NCBI GenBank assembly: GCA_003211755.1
Contig: QCRS01000002.1
Span: 1-55,228, forward strand
Length of the DNA: 55,228 nt
Reading direction: 5' to 3'
From: Prochlorococcus sp. AG-463-F15
GTDB lineage: Bacteria; Cyanobacteriota; Cyanobacteriia; PCC-6307; Cyanobiaceae
The notes under the pieces: model-generated
The model's input: the letters and a program-made list of their open reading frames with translations, nothing else
What the model was told of the DNA's origin: nothing
Database searches by the model: none
Made by a program: the position numbers and the translations under genes
Shown: positions 9,611-17,693 of the stretch, one piece after another
How positions within the stretch are numbered: the first letter of the stretch is position 1
Layout of the letters: each line of letters begins with the position of its first letter

Positions 9611-9721
9611 GTGTCGATTGATTTTGTCCAGCTGCTGCTATCACATTTCTTGGATGGTCCAGAGCTTCAACCTAAGGACAAAACGAAGGCCTTAAAGAAT
9701 GCCAGCAGTAAGAGAAATTGA
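9611..9721 (+). CDS. Possible 36-residue ORF (weak)
   Basis: A GTG-initiated frame encodes a peptide with an amphipathic start (SIDFVQLLLSHFLDG) and a lysine-rich tail. The composition looks more protein-like than the surrounding frames, and the frame stays open without an ATG for about 20 codons further upstream. There is no ribosome-binding site, and nothing is recognised. It ends 24 bases before the 19-bp inverted repeat. It could equally be a decayed gene end or chance. Confidence 0.2.
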   Translation: MSIDFVQLLLSHFLDGPELQPKDKTKALKNASSKRN

Positions 9722-9745
9722 ATCCCACTGATTCGTCAATTTTAT

Positions 9746-9797
9746 AAACTGTATATAGAGATGATTTTGTTCAACAATTCATCTCTATATACAGTTT
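9746..9797. repeat. Perfect 19-bp inverted repeat with 14-base loop
   Basis: The arms 9746-9764 and 9779-9797 (left arm AAACTGTATATAGAGATGA) are exact reverse complements around the loop 9765-9778. The arms are AT-rich and no T-run follows immediately on either strand, so it is not a classical intrinsic terminator. It lies downstream of murA on the minus strand. It could be a processing or stabilising hairpin, a protein-binding palindrome or a non-coding RNA element. Confidence 0.9.
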
Positions 9798-10036
9798 GAT
9801 TTGCTTCTTTCTCTTTGGATCTTTGTTTAATAAATTTTTATTTTTACCTCAACCAAATTGGTGTCATGATAGATATTTATTTTATTACTTTTGTGCTAAA
9901 CCAGATAATGGAACTTTCCCTTCCTAAAACTAAGTTCAGGTGCGCTTTAGATCAATTGTGTTTTACTTCGGTGCGGGATCAATTCCAACAAGGTTCTTTC
10001 CCTTGATGTTGGTAGGGGCAATATTTAGTTTTCTTC

Positions 10037-11329
10037 CTAATACCTCAAAATACGAGCTCCAGCCTGATTAAGCTTTTCTTCAAGTGCTGCATACCCTCTG
10101 TCAAGGTGAGTTAGCCCTTCCACCTTGCTTACTCCTTGTGCTGAGAGGCTTGCAAGGACCATTGCGGCAGTTGATCTTAAGTCACCTCCAGAAACTGGAG
10201 CAGCACTTAACTGGGGAACTCCTTCAATCACAGCGGTATTTCCTTGAAGGCGAATAGATGCCCCCATTCGCTGCAATTCAGGTACATGTTTCATTCGGTT
10301 CTCGTAAATTTTCTCAGTAATTACGCTTGTTCCTTTAGCTGTTGCCATTAGCGCCATGAAAGGGGCTTGCAAATCTGTTGGGAATCCTGGGAAAGGTTGA
10401 GTTGTTATATCAACTCCTTCAATTTCTCCAGGAGTAATTTCAATGCCATCTTCATTGATTTGGAGGTCGCAACCACAATCTCTTAATTTTTGGAGCACTG
10501 CATTTAGATGCTCTGGAATTACAGGTGCAACATTCAATTTAGAACGGGTAATAGCTGCAGCAATGAGAAATGTTCCTGCTTCGATCCGATCAGGCATTAC
10601 GGTGTAATTACAACCATGTAATTGTTTAACTCCCTTAATAGTGATTTTTGGACCACCAGCCCCTGAGATATTTGCTCCCATGCAGTTAAGTAATTTGGCC
10701 AGGTCTTGAATCTCAGGTTCTTGTGCTGCATTTTCGATGCTGCTTTGGCCTTCGGCTAGCACCGCTGCCATAAGGATAGTTTCAGTGGCTCCAACACTTG
10801 GGCAATCCAATACAACATCAGTTCCCTTTAAACGTTTTTGAGTACCAGGTACTGAGGCTGTAACTACACCATGTTCAACATTGATATATGCACCTAATGC
10901 CTTTAGCCCTTTGATGTGCTCTAAAACAGGACGCGCCCCAATTTCACATCCACCAGGTAATGGGATTTTGGCCCGTCCCAGTCTTGCCAGTAGTGGGCCG
11001 ATACAGAAGAAGCTTGCTCTGAGGCCATGCACGAGCTCATAAGGGAGTTCTACATGATGTAGGTCTGCAGCTTGGATATGTAACTCATCTTTCTCTTGCC
11101 TTAGATTCACACCCATTGTCAAGAGGATTTCGCTCATCCCCTCAATGTCAGTCAGTTGTGGAACATTTTCTAAAAGCAGCTTTTCTTCAGTTAGCAGTGA
11201 AGCTGCCATAAGTACTAACGCAGAGTTTTTCGCTCCGCTGACTTTTAATTCACCTGAGAGAGCGTAGTTGCCTTGTACCTCTAGATGCGGTTTGGAAATC
11301 CTTTTGGAGATTGTGGCCGCATTTGGCAT
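10037..11329 (-). CDS. murA: UDP-N-acetylglucosamine 1-carboxyvinyltransferase
   Basis: The 430-residue enzyme transfers enolpyruvate from PEP to UDP-GlcNAc, the first committed step of peptidoglycan synthesis. It shows the [10 protein letters not shown] segment with the essential Lys, and the catalytic-loop [12 protein letters not shown] with the active-site Cys (the fosfomycin target position). Also present are [15 protein letters not shown] and [12 protein letters not shown] with the catalytic Asp. The length is normal. It is leftward and stands alone, with tRNA-Leu(CAG) divergent upstream and the 600-base gap downstream. Confidence 0.97.
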   Translation of the reverse strand: MPNAATISKRISKPHLEVQGNYALSGELKVSGAKNSALVLMAASLLTEEKLLLENVPQLTDIEGMSEILLTMGVNLRQEKDELHIQAADLHHVELPYELVHGLRASFFCIGPLLARLGRAKIPLPGGCEIGARPVLEHIKGLKALGAYINVEHGVVTASVPGTQKRLKGTDVVLDCPSVGATETILMAAVLAEGQSSIENAAQEPEIQDLAKLLNCMGANISGAGGPKITIKGVKQLHGCNYTVMPDRIEAGTFLIAAAITRSKLNVAPVIPEHLNAVLQKLRDCGCDLQINEDGIEITPGEIEGVDITTQPFPGFPTDLQAPFMALMATAKGTSVITEKIYENRMKHVPELQRMGASIRLQGNTAVIEGVPQLSAAPVSGGDLRSTAAMVLASLSAQGVSKVEGLTHLDRGYAALEEKLNQAGARILRY

Positions 11330-11485
11330 GCTCTATAACTCTCCGAACTTATTGTCATCTTGACAAGTGCAGATGGCTCCGTCCAGACGGCCGTTATGAA
11401 AAGTGGATCGGTTTTGCTTGCTTTGGAGAGGAAGTGAGGCAATCGATGGCTTATGTTTTTAGCGTCGTTGTGGCGACTAAAGCAA

Positions 11486-11569
11486 GCGGATGTGGCGGAA
11501 TTGGTAGACGCGCTAGTTTCAGGTACTAGTGGCAGCAATGTCGTGGGAGTTCAAATCTCCCCATCCGCA
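11486..11569 (+). tRNA. tRNA-Leu (CAG anticodon)
   Basis: The acceptor GCGGATG pairs with CATCCGC, the anticodon stem CTAGT/ACTAG encloses TTCAGGT (anticodon CAG), and a long variable arm and a T-arm with GTTCAAATC follow. The discriminator is A and CCA is not encoded. It is class II, as expected for Leu. It lies 36 bases upstream of the next gene in the same direction. Confidence 0.96.
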
Positions 11570-11605
11570 TTATCTTGGGAAAGCTAAAATCGGACCTTTG
11601 GACTA

Positions 11606-11854
11606 ATGATTTTGTTAGAGATTACAAATGCTTCAGAGTTAATCGCAACTAAGTTAGGTGATTTTGTTGAACGATTGACTCCTGATTTTGTTGATGATTC
11701 TACAGTCGAGGATCTAGTTCTAAAAAGAATGATAGAAAACCTTTCTCAAGAAGGGATTAAAGGAGAAGTTTCATTATTCAAAGGTCTTCAGATTGAAGGT
11801 GAGAAAATGATATTGACTGAGGGATTCAAGGTGCGAAGTCAAAGAAAATTCTAA
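11606..11854 (+). CDS. Small conserved-type hypothetical protein
   Basis: The 82-residue acidic protein has helical segments (SELIATKLGDFVERL; EDLVLKRMIENLSQEG) followed by a short strand-rich end (GEVSLFKGLQIEGEKMIL). No signal peptide, membrane segment or cysteine is seen. I do not recognise a family. It begins with ATG 36 bases after tRNA-Leu and ends just before the conserved N-terminal codons of the SpoU methyltransferase, so it is probably in one unit with methyltransferase, lpd and trpC. The composition is protein-like. Confidence 0.7.
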   Translation: MILLEITNASELIATKLGDFVERLTPDFVDDSTVEDLVLKRMIENLSQEGIKGEVSLFKGLQIEGEKMILTEGFKVRSQRKF

Positions 11855-11963
11855 GGTATAAATCATTAGAGCAATTCCTTCTCCATTAATCTCCAGTCGT
11901 CGTAATCCATTAGTACGGCGATTAAAAGCGCTCTCCACTAGAGAAGGGCGCGAGAATTCTTCA

Positions 11964-12713
11964 TTGTTATTGCTTGAAGGAACACAATTGTTAAAAGAAG
12001 CATTGAGGACTTCTTCCTTCCCAAGTGAGATTTTTGCTACTAGTTCTTGGTTGGAAAATAACTTTCAACTTTTGGAATCTATGACTAAGAAGATTCCTAT
12101 TTATGAGGTGACATATTCTGTTCTTGAGGCGGCATTAACTACAAAGACCCCTGATGGTGTTGCGACTCTTTTTCCTTTGACAGCCTTGCCGAAGCCCGAT
12201 AATGAAGCTGATTTTGTGTTGGCGTTAGATAGATTGCAGGATCCAGGAAATCTTGGAACATTGTTTCGTACTGCCTTAGCTGCAGACGTGGAAGTGTTGT
12301 GGCTTGCATTAGGTGCTGACCCATTGAATCAAAAAGCACTTAGAGCATCTTCTGGTGCAGTCCTTCACCTGCCTTTTGAGAGATTCGGCAGTTCAGAGGA
12401 GGAGGCGATTCGAGGTCTTGTTGAAAAACTTCAGTTAGCAGTTCTTCGTGGATATCAAATCTTAGGAACTTTTGTTCCCAGAACTCCACTTAAAGAGTTG
12501 ATCGTGCCCTATTGGGAGGTTGATTGGACAAAACCAACTGTATTGGTGCTTGGTAATGAGGGTACTGGGATTCACCCGCGTATTAAGGCTTGTTGCACAC
12601 ATCGAATAACATTGCCGCACAACTCATTAGTTGACTCATTAAATGTGGCATCGTCAGCAGTTCCGCTGTTATTGGAGCGGCGACGAGCCAAAATGTTGTC
12701 TGAACATAGTTAG
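11964..12713 (+). CDS. SpoU/TrmH-family RNA 2'-O-methyltransferase
   Basis: A 249-residue (or longer) SAM-dependent RNA ribose methyltransferase with a trefoil-knot fold. Motif 1 is RLQDPGNLGTLFRTA at about residue 90, motif 2 is VLGNEGTGIHP, and motif 3 is LPHNSLVDSLNVASSAVPLLLE. The TTG at 11964 is the first standard start, but the same frame upstream encodes a good substrate-binding N-terminus (SSRRNPLVRRLKALSTREGRE) back to a stop at 11859, with no ATG, GTG or TTG. True initiation is probably at a rare codon such as ATT at 11865 or ATC at 11862, both 5-8 bases after AAGG. Whether the target is rRNA or tRNA cannot be told. Confidence 0.9.
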   Translation: MLLLEGTQLLKEALRTSSFPSEIFATSSWLENNFQLLESMTKKIPIYEVTYSVLEAALTTKTPDGVATLFPLTALPKPDNEADFVLALDRLQDPGNLGTLFRTALAADVEVLWLALGADPLNQKALRASSGAVLHLPFERFGSSEEEAIRGLVEKLQLAVLRGYQILGTFVPRTPLKELIVPYWEVDWTKPTVLVLGNEGTGIHPRIKACCTHRITLPHNSLVDSLNVASSAVPLLLERRRAKMLSEHS

Positions 12714-14177
12714 TTGCCGGTGAACGAAGCCAATTTCGACTTCGATTTAATTGTTGTGGGAGCAGGTTATGGTGGCTTTGATGCCGCCAAGCATGCTGCC
12801 GAGCATGGATTGAAAGTTGCGATTATCGAGTCGCGTGAAATGGGAGGCACCTGCGTTAACAGGGGTTGTGTTCCTTCAAAAGCCTTGTTGGCTGCAAGCG
12901 GAAGGGTTAGGGAGTTGGCTAATGCGGAACATTTATCTGGTTTCGGTATACATGCAGCTCCTGTTCGCTTTGAAAGGCAGAAAATTGCTGATCATGCAAA
13001 CAAATTGGTTGCCACTATTAGAAGCAATTTGACTAAGGCTTTAGAAAGAGCGGGGGTAACTATTATTAGAGGGGAGGGGCGATTAGAAGGTTCACAACGT
13101 GTCGGAGTAAGAGAGGCTAGTGGAATAGATAGGGTTTTGAGTTCCAAAGATGTGATTCTTGCAACTGGTTCTGACCCTTTTGTGCCACCTGGAATCGAAA
13201 CTGATGGAAGAACAGTTTTTACTAGTGATGAGGCTGTGAATCTGGAGTGGCTACCTCGTTGGATAGCAATTATTGGTAGTGGCTATATAGGACTTGAATT
13301 TGCAGATATTTATACCGCTCTTGGTTGTGAAGTCACAATGATTGAGGCTCTTGACCGGGTAATGCCTACTTTTGATCCAGACCTCACGAAATTGGCTGCA
13401 CGCCAATTAATTGATGGACGTGATATTGATGCTCGTGCTGGTTTGTTGGCGAGCAAGATAATTCCTGGTTGTCCTGTTCACATTCAATTGTCAGACGTGA
13501 ATACTCGTGAGTTGAAAGAAGAGTTAGAAGTTGATGCTGTGCTTGTTGCTACTGGCAGGGTCCCAACTAGTAAAAGATTGAATCTTGATTCTCTTGAAGT
13601 AGAGACTAATCGAGGCTTTGTCCCTATTGATGACAGCATGAGGGTTTTAGTGAAAGGACAACCTTTGCCTCATCTTTGGGCTGTAGGCGATGTTACTGGC
13701 AAGTTGATGTTGGCGCACACTGCAGCAGCTCAAGGAACTGTCGCTGTCGAGAATATTCTTGGCAATTACCGAACCATTGATTATCGAAGCATCCCAGCTG
13801 CTACTTTTACCCATCCAGAGATTAGTTCTGTTGGCCTTAGTGAGTTAGAGGCTAAGGAATTAGCTGCTAAAGAGGGTTTTTCTCTTGGAAGTGTGCGCAG
13901 CTATTTCAAAGCGAATTCAAAGGCTTTGGCAGAACTAGAGAGCGATGGCCTTATGAAGTTGCTTTTTCGCAAGGATACCGGTGAAGTACTAGGTGCTCAC
14001 ATTTATGGTTTGCATGCAGCGGACCTGATTCAGGAGGTCGCAAATGCGGTAGGAAGAAGACAAAGTGTTGTTGATTTGTCTTGCGAAGTGCATACTCACC
14101 CAACTCTTAGTGAAGTGGTTGAGGTGGCTTATAAACAAGCTGCGCAACAATTCAAGAAGGCTAAGTCCGTTAATTAG
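12714..14177 (+). CDS. lpd: Dihydrolipoamide dehydrogenase (E3)
   Basis: A flavoprotein disulfide reductase (487 residues) reoxidising lipoyl groups of the pyruvate dehydrogenase and glycine cleavage systems. It has the FAD Rossmann motif GAGYGGFDAA, the redox disulfide GGTCVNRGCVPSK, the NAD-binding GSGYIGLEFA, a second FAD motif AVGDVTG, and the C-terminal catalytic HTHPTLSEV with His and Glu. The start is TTG at 12714, directly after the TAG of the methyltransferase; GTG at 12720 is an alternative. pdhA (E1 alpha) is elsewhere in the window at 24.4 kb. trpC follows by 62 bases. Confidence 0.95.
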   Translation: MPVNEANFDFDLIVVGAGYGGFDAAKHAAEHGLKVAIIESREMGGTCVNRGCVPSKALLAASGRVRELANAEHLSGFGIHAAPVRFERQKIADHANKLVATIRSNLTKALERAGVTIIRGEGRLEGSQRVGVREASGIDRVLSSKDVILATGSDPFVPPGIETDGRTVFTSDEAVNLEWLPRWIAIIGSGYIGLEFADIYTALGCEVTMIEALDRVMPTFDPDLTKLAARQLIDGRDIDARAGLLASKIIPGCPVHIQLSDVNTRELKEELEVDAVLVATGRVPTSKRLNLDSLEVETNRGFVPIDDSMRVLVKGQPLPHLWAVGDVTGKLMLAHTAAAQGTVAVENILGNYRTIDYRSIPAATFTHPEISSVGLSELEAKELAAKEGFSLGSVRSYFKANSKALAELESDGLMKLLFRKDTGEVLGAHIYGLHAADLIQEVANAVGRRQSVVDLSCEVHTHPTLSEVVEVAYKQAAQQFKKAKSVN

Positions 14178-14239
14178 TAGTTCTTTTCTATTACGGTTAA
14201 TGCATATTTTTTTAGAAATATTCTTTGACTCCTAATCCT

Positions 14240-15124
14240 ATGGATATTCGTCGTCGGCCACCCAATCCAAGCGTCAAGGTTGCGAATCTGGAATATGCGA
14301 TTCCTCATTCAGAAGCTGAACCGCGGAATATCCTCGAAAAGATTGTTTGGGAGAAAGATCGTGAAGTAGAAATCGCTCGTCAAAGAATGCCGCTGGAAAA
14401 ATTAAAGTCTCAAATTGCTGCATTGAATAAACCAAAGGACTTTATTTCTGCTTTGCGAAGTGCTTCGGTACTCCCTGCAGTGATTGCCGAAGTTAAAAAA
14501 GCTAGTCCTAGCAGAGGAATAATCCGAGAAGAATTTAATCCCGTAGCTATAGCAAAAGATTATCAAGCAGGTGGTGCTAGTTGCTTATCGGTATTGACAG
14601 ATAAGACCTTCTTTAAAGGTGGCTTTGAGGTGCTTATTGAAATAAGGAAAATGGTTGATCTTCCTATCCTTTGTAAGGATTTTATCTTGATGCCATATCA
14701 GCTATATCAAGCTAGGGCGGCTGGAGCAGATGCCGTTCTTTTGATTGCAGCCATACTCCATGATCAAGACTTGCAGTATTTGCGCAAGGTCGCATCCACA
14801 CTTGGTTTAACTGTGCTTGTGGAGGTTCATGATTCTGAGGAGCTAGAGAGAGTCCTCAATATTGGATCATTCCCTTTGATTGGAATAAATAATCGAGATC
14901 TAAGGACATTTGAGACTGATCTCGCTACTACTGAAACCCTTTCCAAAAAACATGAAAAGCGATTAACCGAGCAAGGTGTTCTTGTGGTTAGTGAATCTGG
15001 ATTGTTTGACCGTTCTGACTTAAATAGAGTTTTTGCAGTAGGAGCTGAGGCTGTATTGGTTGGAGAATCTTTGATGCGAAAAGATGATATCCGTTCTGGC
15101 TTAAGGGATTTGATTGGGGGCTGA
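14240..15124 (+). CDS. trpC: Indole-3-glycerol-phosphate synthase
   Basis: The 294-residue TIM-barrel enzyme of tryptophan synthesis converts CdRP to indole-3-glycerol phosphate. Family motifs: [13 protein letters not shown] with the catalytic Lys, [46 protein letters not shown] and SESGL...GESLMRKDD. The frame opens at TTG 14225, but the ATG at 14240 starts the cyanobacterial N-terminus [10 protein letters not shown], so I use it. It carries the roughly 40-residue cyanobacterial N-terminal extension. It lies rightward after lpd. Confidence 0.96.
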   Translation: MDIRRRPPNPSVKVANLEYAIPHSEAEPRNILEKIVWEKDREVEIARQRMPLEKLKSQIAALNKPKDFISALRSASVLPAVIAEVKKASPSRGIIREEFNPVAIAKDYQAGGASCLSVLTDKTFFKGGFEVLIEIRKMVDLPILCKDFILMPYQLYQARAAGADAVLLIAAILHDQDLQYLRKVASTLGLTVLVEVHDSEELERVLNIGSFPLIGINNRDLRTFETDLATTETLSKKHEKRLTEQGVLVVSESGLFDRSDLNRVFAVGAEAVLVGESLMRKDDIRSGLRDLIGG

Positions 15125-15228
15125 TCAATTTAGATTTTAAGGAAAACGTTAATGAAAAAAATTCTGCTCTTAAATGTGGGTTTAATCTTTTCGCAATAAG
15201 GCAGAATCAACTTGGTGATTCTTTCTAA

Positions 15229-15897
15229 ATGCTGATCAGCATCATTACAGGTATTGCTGCAGGAGCCATCCATGTTGTTGGGGGGGTAGATCACTTAGTA
15301 GCAATGGCCCCTGTCGCGACGCGTCATCCTCGAACAGCCCTTCGAAATGGGTTGGCTTGGGGTTTGGGACACTCTGCTGGGGTCCTTTTGCTCTCGACAC
15401 TCGCAATATTGGTAAAGGATTTAGCCCATATTGAGCGCATGTCATCTTTTGCAGAATTTAGTGTTGGAATAGCCTTGTTAGTTGTAGGTGTCATAGCAAT
15501 TAGGACCTCTTTGGGACTCAATATTCATGTTCATGAGCACAACCATGGAAATGGTTGTGCTCATGAACATATTCACTTGCATTTCCGAGGCCGGCAAAAA
15601 CACAATCGACATCCTCATGCTTCGACTAGTTTGGGGGTATTACATGGATTAGCAGGTGCAAGCCATTTGTTGGCAGTAGTCCCTGCTTTGGCGTTGCCTC
15701 CAATTGGCGCATTTGGTTATATGGCTGCATATTTATTGGGGTCGATTGCAACTATGGGAGCGTTCTTAGTGGCGATATCTTTGGCGACGATGAGGGCTGG
15801 TCAAAGAGCCTTGCCGTTAATAGTTAGATTCGCAGGAGGGCTTTCAGTATTAACAGGGCTCTTCTGGCTTCACAATAGCTGGGAGTTTTTGGTATAA
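15229..15897 (+). CDS. NicO/UreH-type nickel or cobalt transporter
   Basis: The 222-residue integral membrane protein has about six hydrophobic segments. HVVGGVDHL in the first helix and GLGHSAG in the second match the metal-binding His motifs of the NicO/NiCoT-related and UreH family. A His-rich loop (about residues 98-135, with HVHEHNHGNG and HEHIHLH) follows helix three and ends at RHPH, typical of a metal-sensing or buffering loop. The second half repeats the pattern (GVLHGLAGASHLL). The likely substrate is Ni2+; Ni-SOD genes lie 2 kb downstream. A perfect 20-bp palindrome is embedded in the His-loop codons. Cobalt is the alternative. Confidence 0.85.
   Translation: MLISIITGIAAGAIHVVGGVDHLVAMAPVATRHPRTALRNGLAWGLGHSAGVLLLSTLAILVKDLAHIERMSSFAEFSVGIALLVVGVIAIRTSLGLNIHVHEHNHGNGCAHEHIHLHFRGRQKHNRHPHASTSLGVLHGLAGASHLLAVVPALALPPIGAFGYMAAYLLGSIATMGAFLVAISLATMRAGQRALPLIVRFAGGLSVLTGLFWLHNSWEFLV
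15527..15570. repeat. Perfect 20-bp hairpin inside the transporter His-loop
   Basis: The arms 15527-15546 and 15551-15570 are exact reverse complements separated by only GGAA. The left arm reads ATGTTCATGAGCACAACCAT. In frame it encodes a His/Asn-rich stretch. In mRNA it would be a very stable stem-loop with a GGAA loop, able to slow ribosomes or serve as a processing site. Part of the symmetry may come from CAT/ATG codon complementarity. Confidence 0.95.
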
Positions 15898-16348
15898 AAG
15901 ATTCCTTCCTTCCTTACTTGCAAAGAGTTAGTTTTATTTTTTGTGCTTGCTTCTGAAATGATTATTGGTCTTTTGTAAGTCACTATAAGTACAGCCTTAC
16001 TATCTTTCTCCTTGACTTGCTTGATAGTTAAGCCTGAAATCATCTGTTCATTTTAGAAAGAGAGAATATTTCTAGTTAAATAGACTTAGTTGTATATTGA
16101 ATGAGTAATCAGATTATTTTCCTCTGGGAATTATTCAATAAACTCTCTTTACCTTTCTTCTGAATTTAATATACTTTCTTTTGCTTTCACTGGATAGAGG
16201 GTAAATTCAATCTCCATTTATGGCAGGCAATTTAACCTTATATTTTTTCCACTTTCTTTGTTAATAGTAGCTAATCACCTTTTTATTCGTTGCTGCTTGG
16301 CTTGGGAAAAGAATACAAAATTGTAGAGTTCAAGTCTTAGAAAAATAT
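15898..16348. other. AT-rich gap, no gene seen
   Basis: About 450 bases between the convergent transporter (rightward) and a leftward small gene. All six frames are broken, and no tRNA, strong hairpin with T-run or repeat stands out. It lies at the start of the sparse segment before the Ni-SOD genes. Confidence 0.6.
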
Positions 16349-16666
16349 TCATAAAGATGATTGTTTGGATTGGTTTTTCTTGATTGTCTTATTGGATTCT
16401 TGCTTGGGTAGGTCAGGTCGCTTCCCTTCTAGAATGTCTGCCAATGTTCTAAAACTTTCAGCGTAATTCCAGAAATTATCCTTGCGTTGAAAACCGTTGA
16501 GAAAATGTCTGCTGAAGTTTTTTTGGACACCCCAGCGCCTCTCATATTCCTCGTACTCACTTTGATTCATATCTACCAGAAAAAGACTTGCATTTTCATG
16601 CCGAAGACAGTCCTCTTCGGAGTCGAATAGTTCCCCATCCTTAGCTTGCCAAATCTGCTTAGGCAT
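16349..16666 (-). CDS. Small hypothetical protein, 105 residues
   Basis: Not recognised. The product starts PKQIWQAKDGELFDSEEDC, has acidic and aromatic-rich stretches (YEEYERRW, FWNYAESFRTLADILEG) and a Lys/Ser-rich end. It looks soluble. The frame opens 24 bases earlier, but AGGAG lies 6 bases before the ATG at 16666, one of the clearest ribosome-binding sites in the window, so this is likely a real gene. It sits in the sparse stretch between the nickel transporter and Ni-SOD. Confidence 0.75.
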   Translation of the reverse strand: MPKQIWQAKDGELFDSEEDCLRHENASLFLVDMNQSEYEEYERRWGVQKNFSRHFLNGFQRKDNFWNYAESFRTLADILEGKRPDLPKQESNKTIKKNQSKQSSL

Positions 16667-16929
16667 TTCTTCTCCTGAACCTTCTTTCAATTATCAAACA
16701 CCAATACTAGGTTTTGGCATATAGCGCCTTGAAAGCCAAATAAAAACTATCAGATGCATAACAAGAGAATTAGAGAATCCTCTACATCGTTCTACATTTA
16801 TTTTGAGCAATCAAATCAAATCAAACAAAACGACTGCACGCTTGTTTTCGTGAGCAGAGGAGTATTTTGACTGTGTAGGAAATCTGGAGTATTGCCTAGT
16901 GACTTCAGAACTTGCTTCTCCTTAAGTCA

Positions 16930-17085
16930 CTAGCGAAAGAGCCAATAATCAAAAGATGCGGGGATGCAGTAATCCTGCCCATCTCGAGTTTTGAAGCACC
17001 TTTCAATACCCCACTCTCTTTCGACAATTCTGACTTCGGTGATGCCTTTAGGCATTGAGGCCATAAACTTCTGAGATTGATTCAT
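16930..17085 (-). CDS. Small ORF, 51 residues
   Basis: An ATG-started frame encodes 51 residues: MNQSQKFMASMPKGITEVRI followed by a charged and aromatic stretch with REWGIERC, RDGQDYC and FDYWLF. The two Cys (30 and 40) and the ordered composition suggest a folded small protein rather than chance. No strong ribosome-binding site is seen (a GGATGGGG run lies about 5 bases upstream). The stop codon lies in a 9-bp inverted repeat (16897-16905 with 16924-16932) that could help end the transcript. No family is recognised. Confidence 0.5.
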   Translation of the reverse strand: MNQSQKFMASMPKGITEVRIVEREWGIERCFKTRDGQDYCIPASFDYWLFR

Positions 17086-17306
17086 TGAAACCCCATCCAA
17101 AGAACTTCACTCTTGTAACTACTCCATAGACCTGAGCAATGAGCAAAAAGTGCAGTTGACACTCATATCTCACTAAGGGGCAGCCAATAGAGAGTGTTAA
17201 AAATTATATTGGCGTTCTCTTGTTTACATTTTCAGCAACAAGAGGCCTTTTTGATTGAGCCCTCAGAATATGTTGGAACTTTTGAGTTGAAATTAACTGC
17301 TTTCTC

Positions 17307-17693
17307 CTAATCTATTTTTGGAATAATTTGCTCTACTATCCCATGTAGATAGTTGTGACTCACTAGCCCAAACTGCCTGCTATCAATACTGTTCCTCACA
17401 TTGTCGCCTCGCAGTTCTAGGCCTAAAGGATTCTCATTATGCACTCTTTTTATTATTAGAGTTTTTGGCTCTTGAGGGTCCTTAACGACAACAATCCATC
17501 CTTTCTTCGGTGACAACTTGCTTGGATTAACTGGCCGATAAATAACAATATCTCCCTGTCGAAGGGTAGGCAGCATTGAGTCTCCGACGACGTGACAATG
17601 TCTTCGGAGACCAGTAATGATTAGGAATAGTGTGCGTAAACTTGCTCTCTGAAAGAGGTTGGTTTCAGCTCGCTGTGACCCAGGCGTCAGCAC
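17307..17693 (-). CDS. sodX: Ni-SOD maturation protease SodX (S26-type)
   Basis: The 128-residue protein is related to signal peptidase I (S26). The catalytic Ser lies in VGDSMLPTLRQGD at about residue 39 and the catalytic Lys in LIIKRVHN; GLELRGDN is the following S26 motif. It is thought to remove the propeptide of nickel superoxide dismutase so that His1 of the mature enzyme can bind Ni. The start is GTG at 17693, overlapping sodN by 29 bases, which suggests translational coupling. No clear membrane segment beyond a moderately hydrophobic LFLIITGL. Confidence 0.9.
   Translation of the reverse strand: MLTPGSQRAETNLFQRASLRTLFLIITGLRRHCHVVGDSMLPTLRQGDIVIYRPVNPSKLSPKKGWIVVVKDPQEPKTLIIKRVHNENPLGLELRGDNVRNSIDSRQFGLVSHNYLHGIVEQIIPKID

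Larger units (their letters stand above)
9434..10036. other. Long gene-poor gap between tRNA-Leu and murA
   Basis: About 600 bases with no gene I can support firmly. The murA 3' end enters from the right and the tRNA-Leu promoter should lie near the left end on the minus strand. It contains a perfect 19-bp inverted repeat (9746-9797) and a weak 36-codon frame on the plus strand (9611-9721). A 63-codon plus-strand frame at 9815-10006 is rich in Phe, Ile and Tyr and looks like chance coding in AT-rich DNA. Confidence 0.6.

Noticed and set aside
9815-10006. 63-codon ORF on the plus strand in the 9.4-10.0 kb gap
   Set aside because: Phe/Ile/Tyr-rich low-complexity composition, no ribosome-binding site; looks like chance coding in AT-rich DNA.
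17217-17244. 8-bp inverted repeat downstream of sodX considered as terminator
   Set aside because: CTCTTGTT/AACAAGAG is weak, and the only nearby T-run is on the plus-strand side, the wrong direction for sodX.
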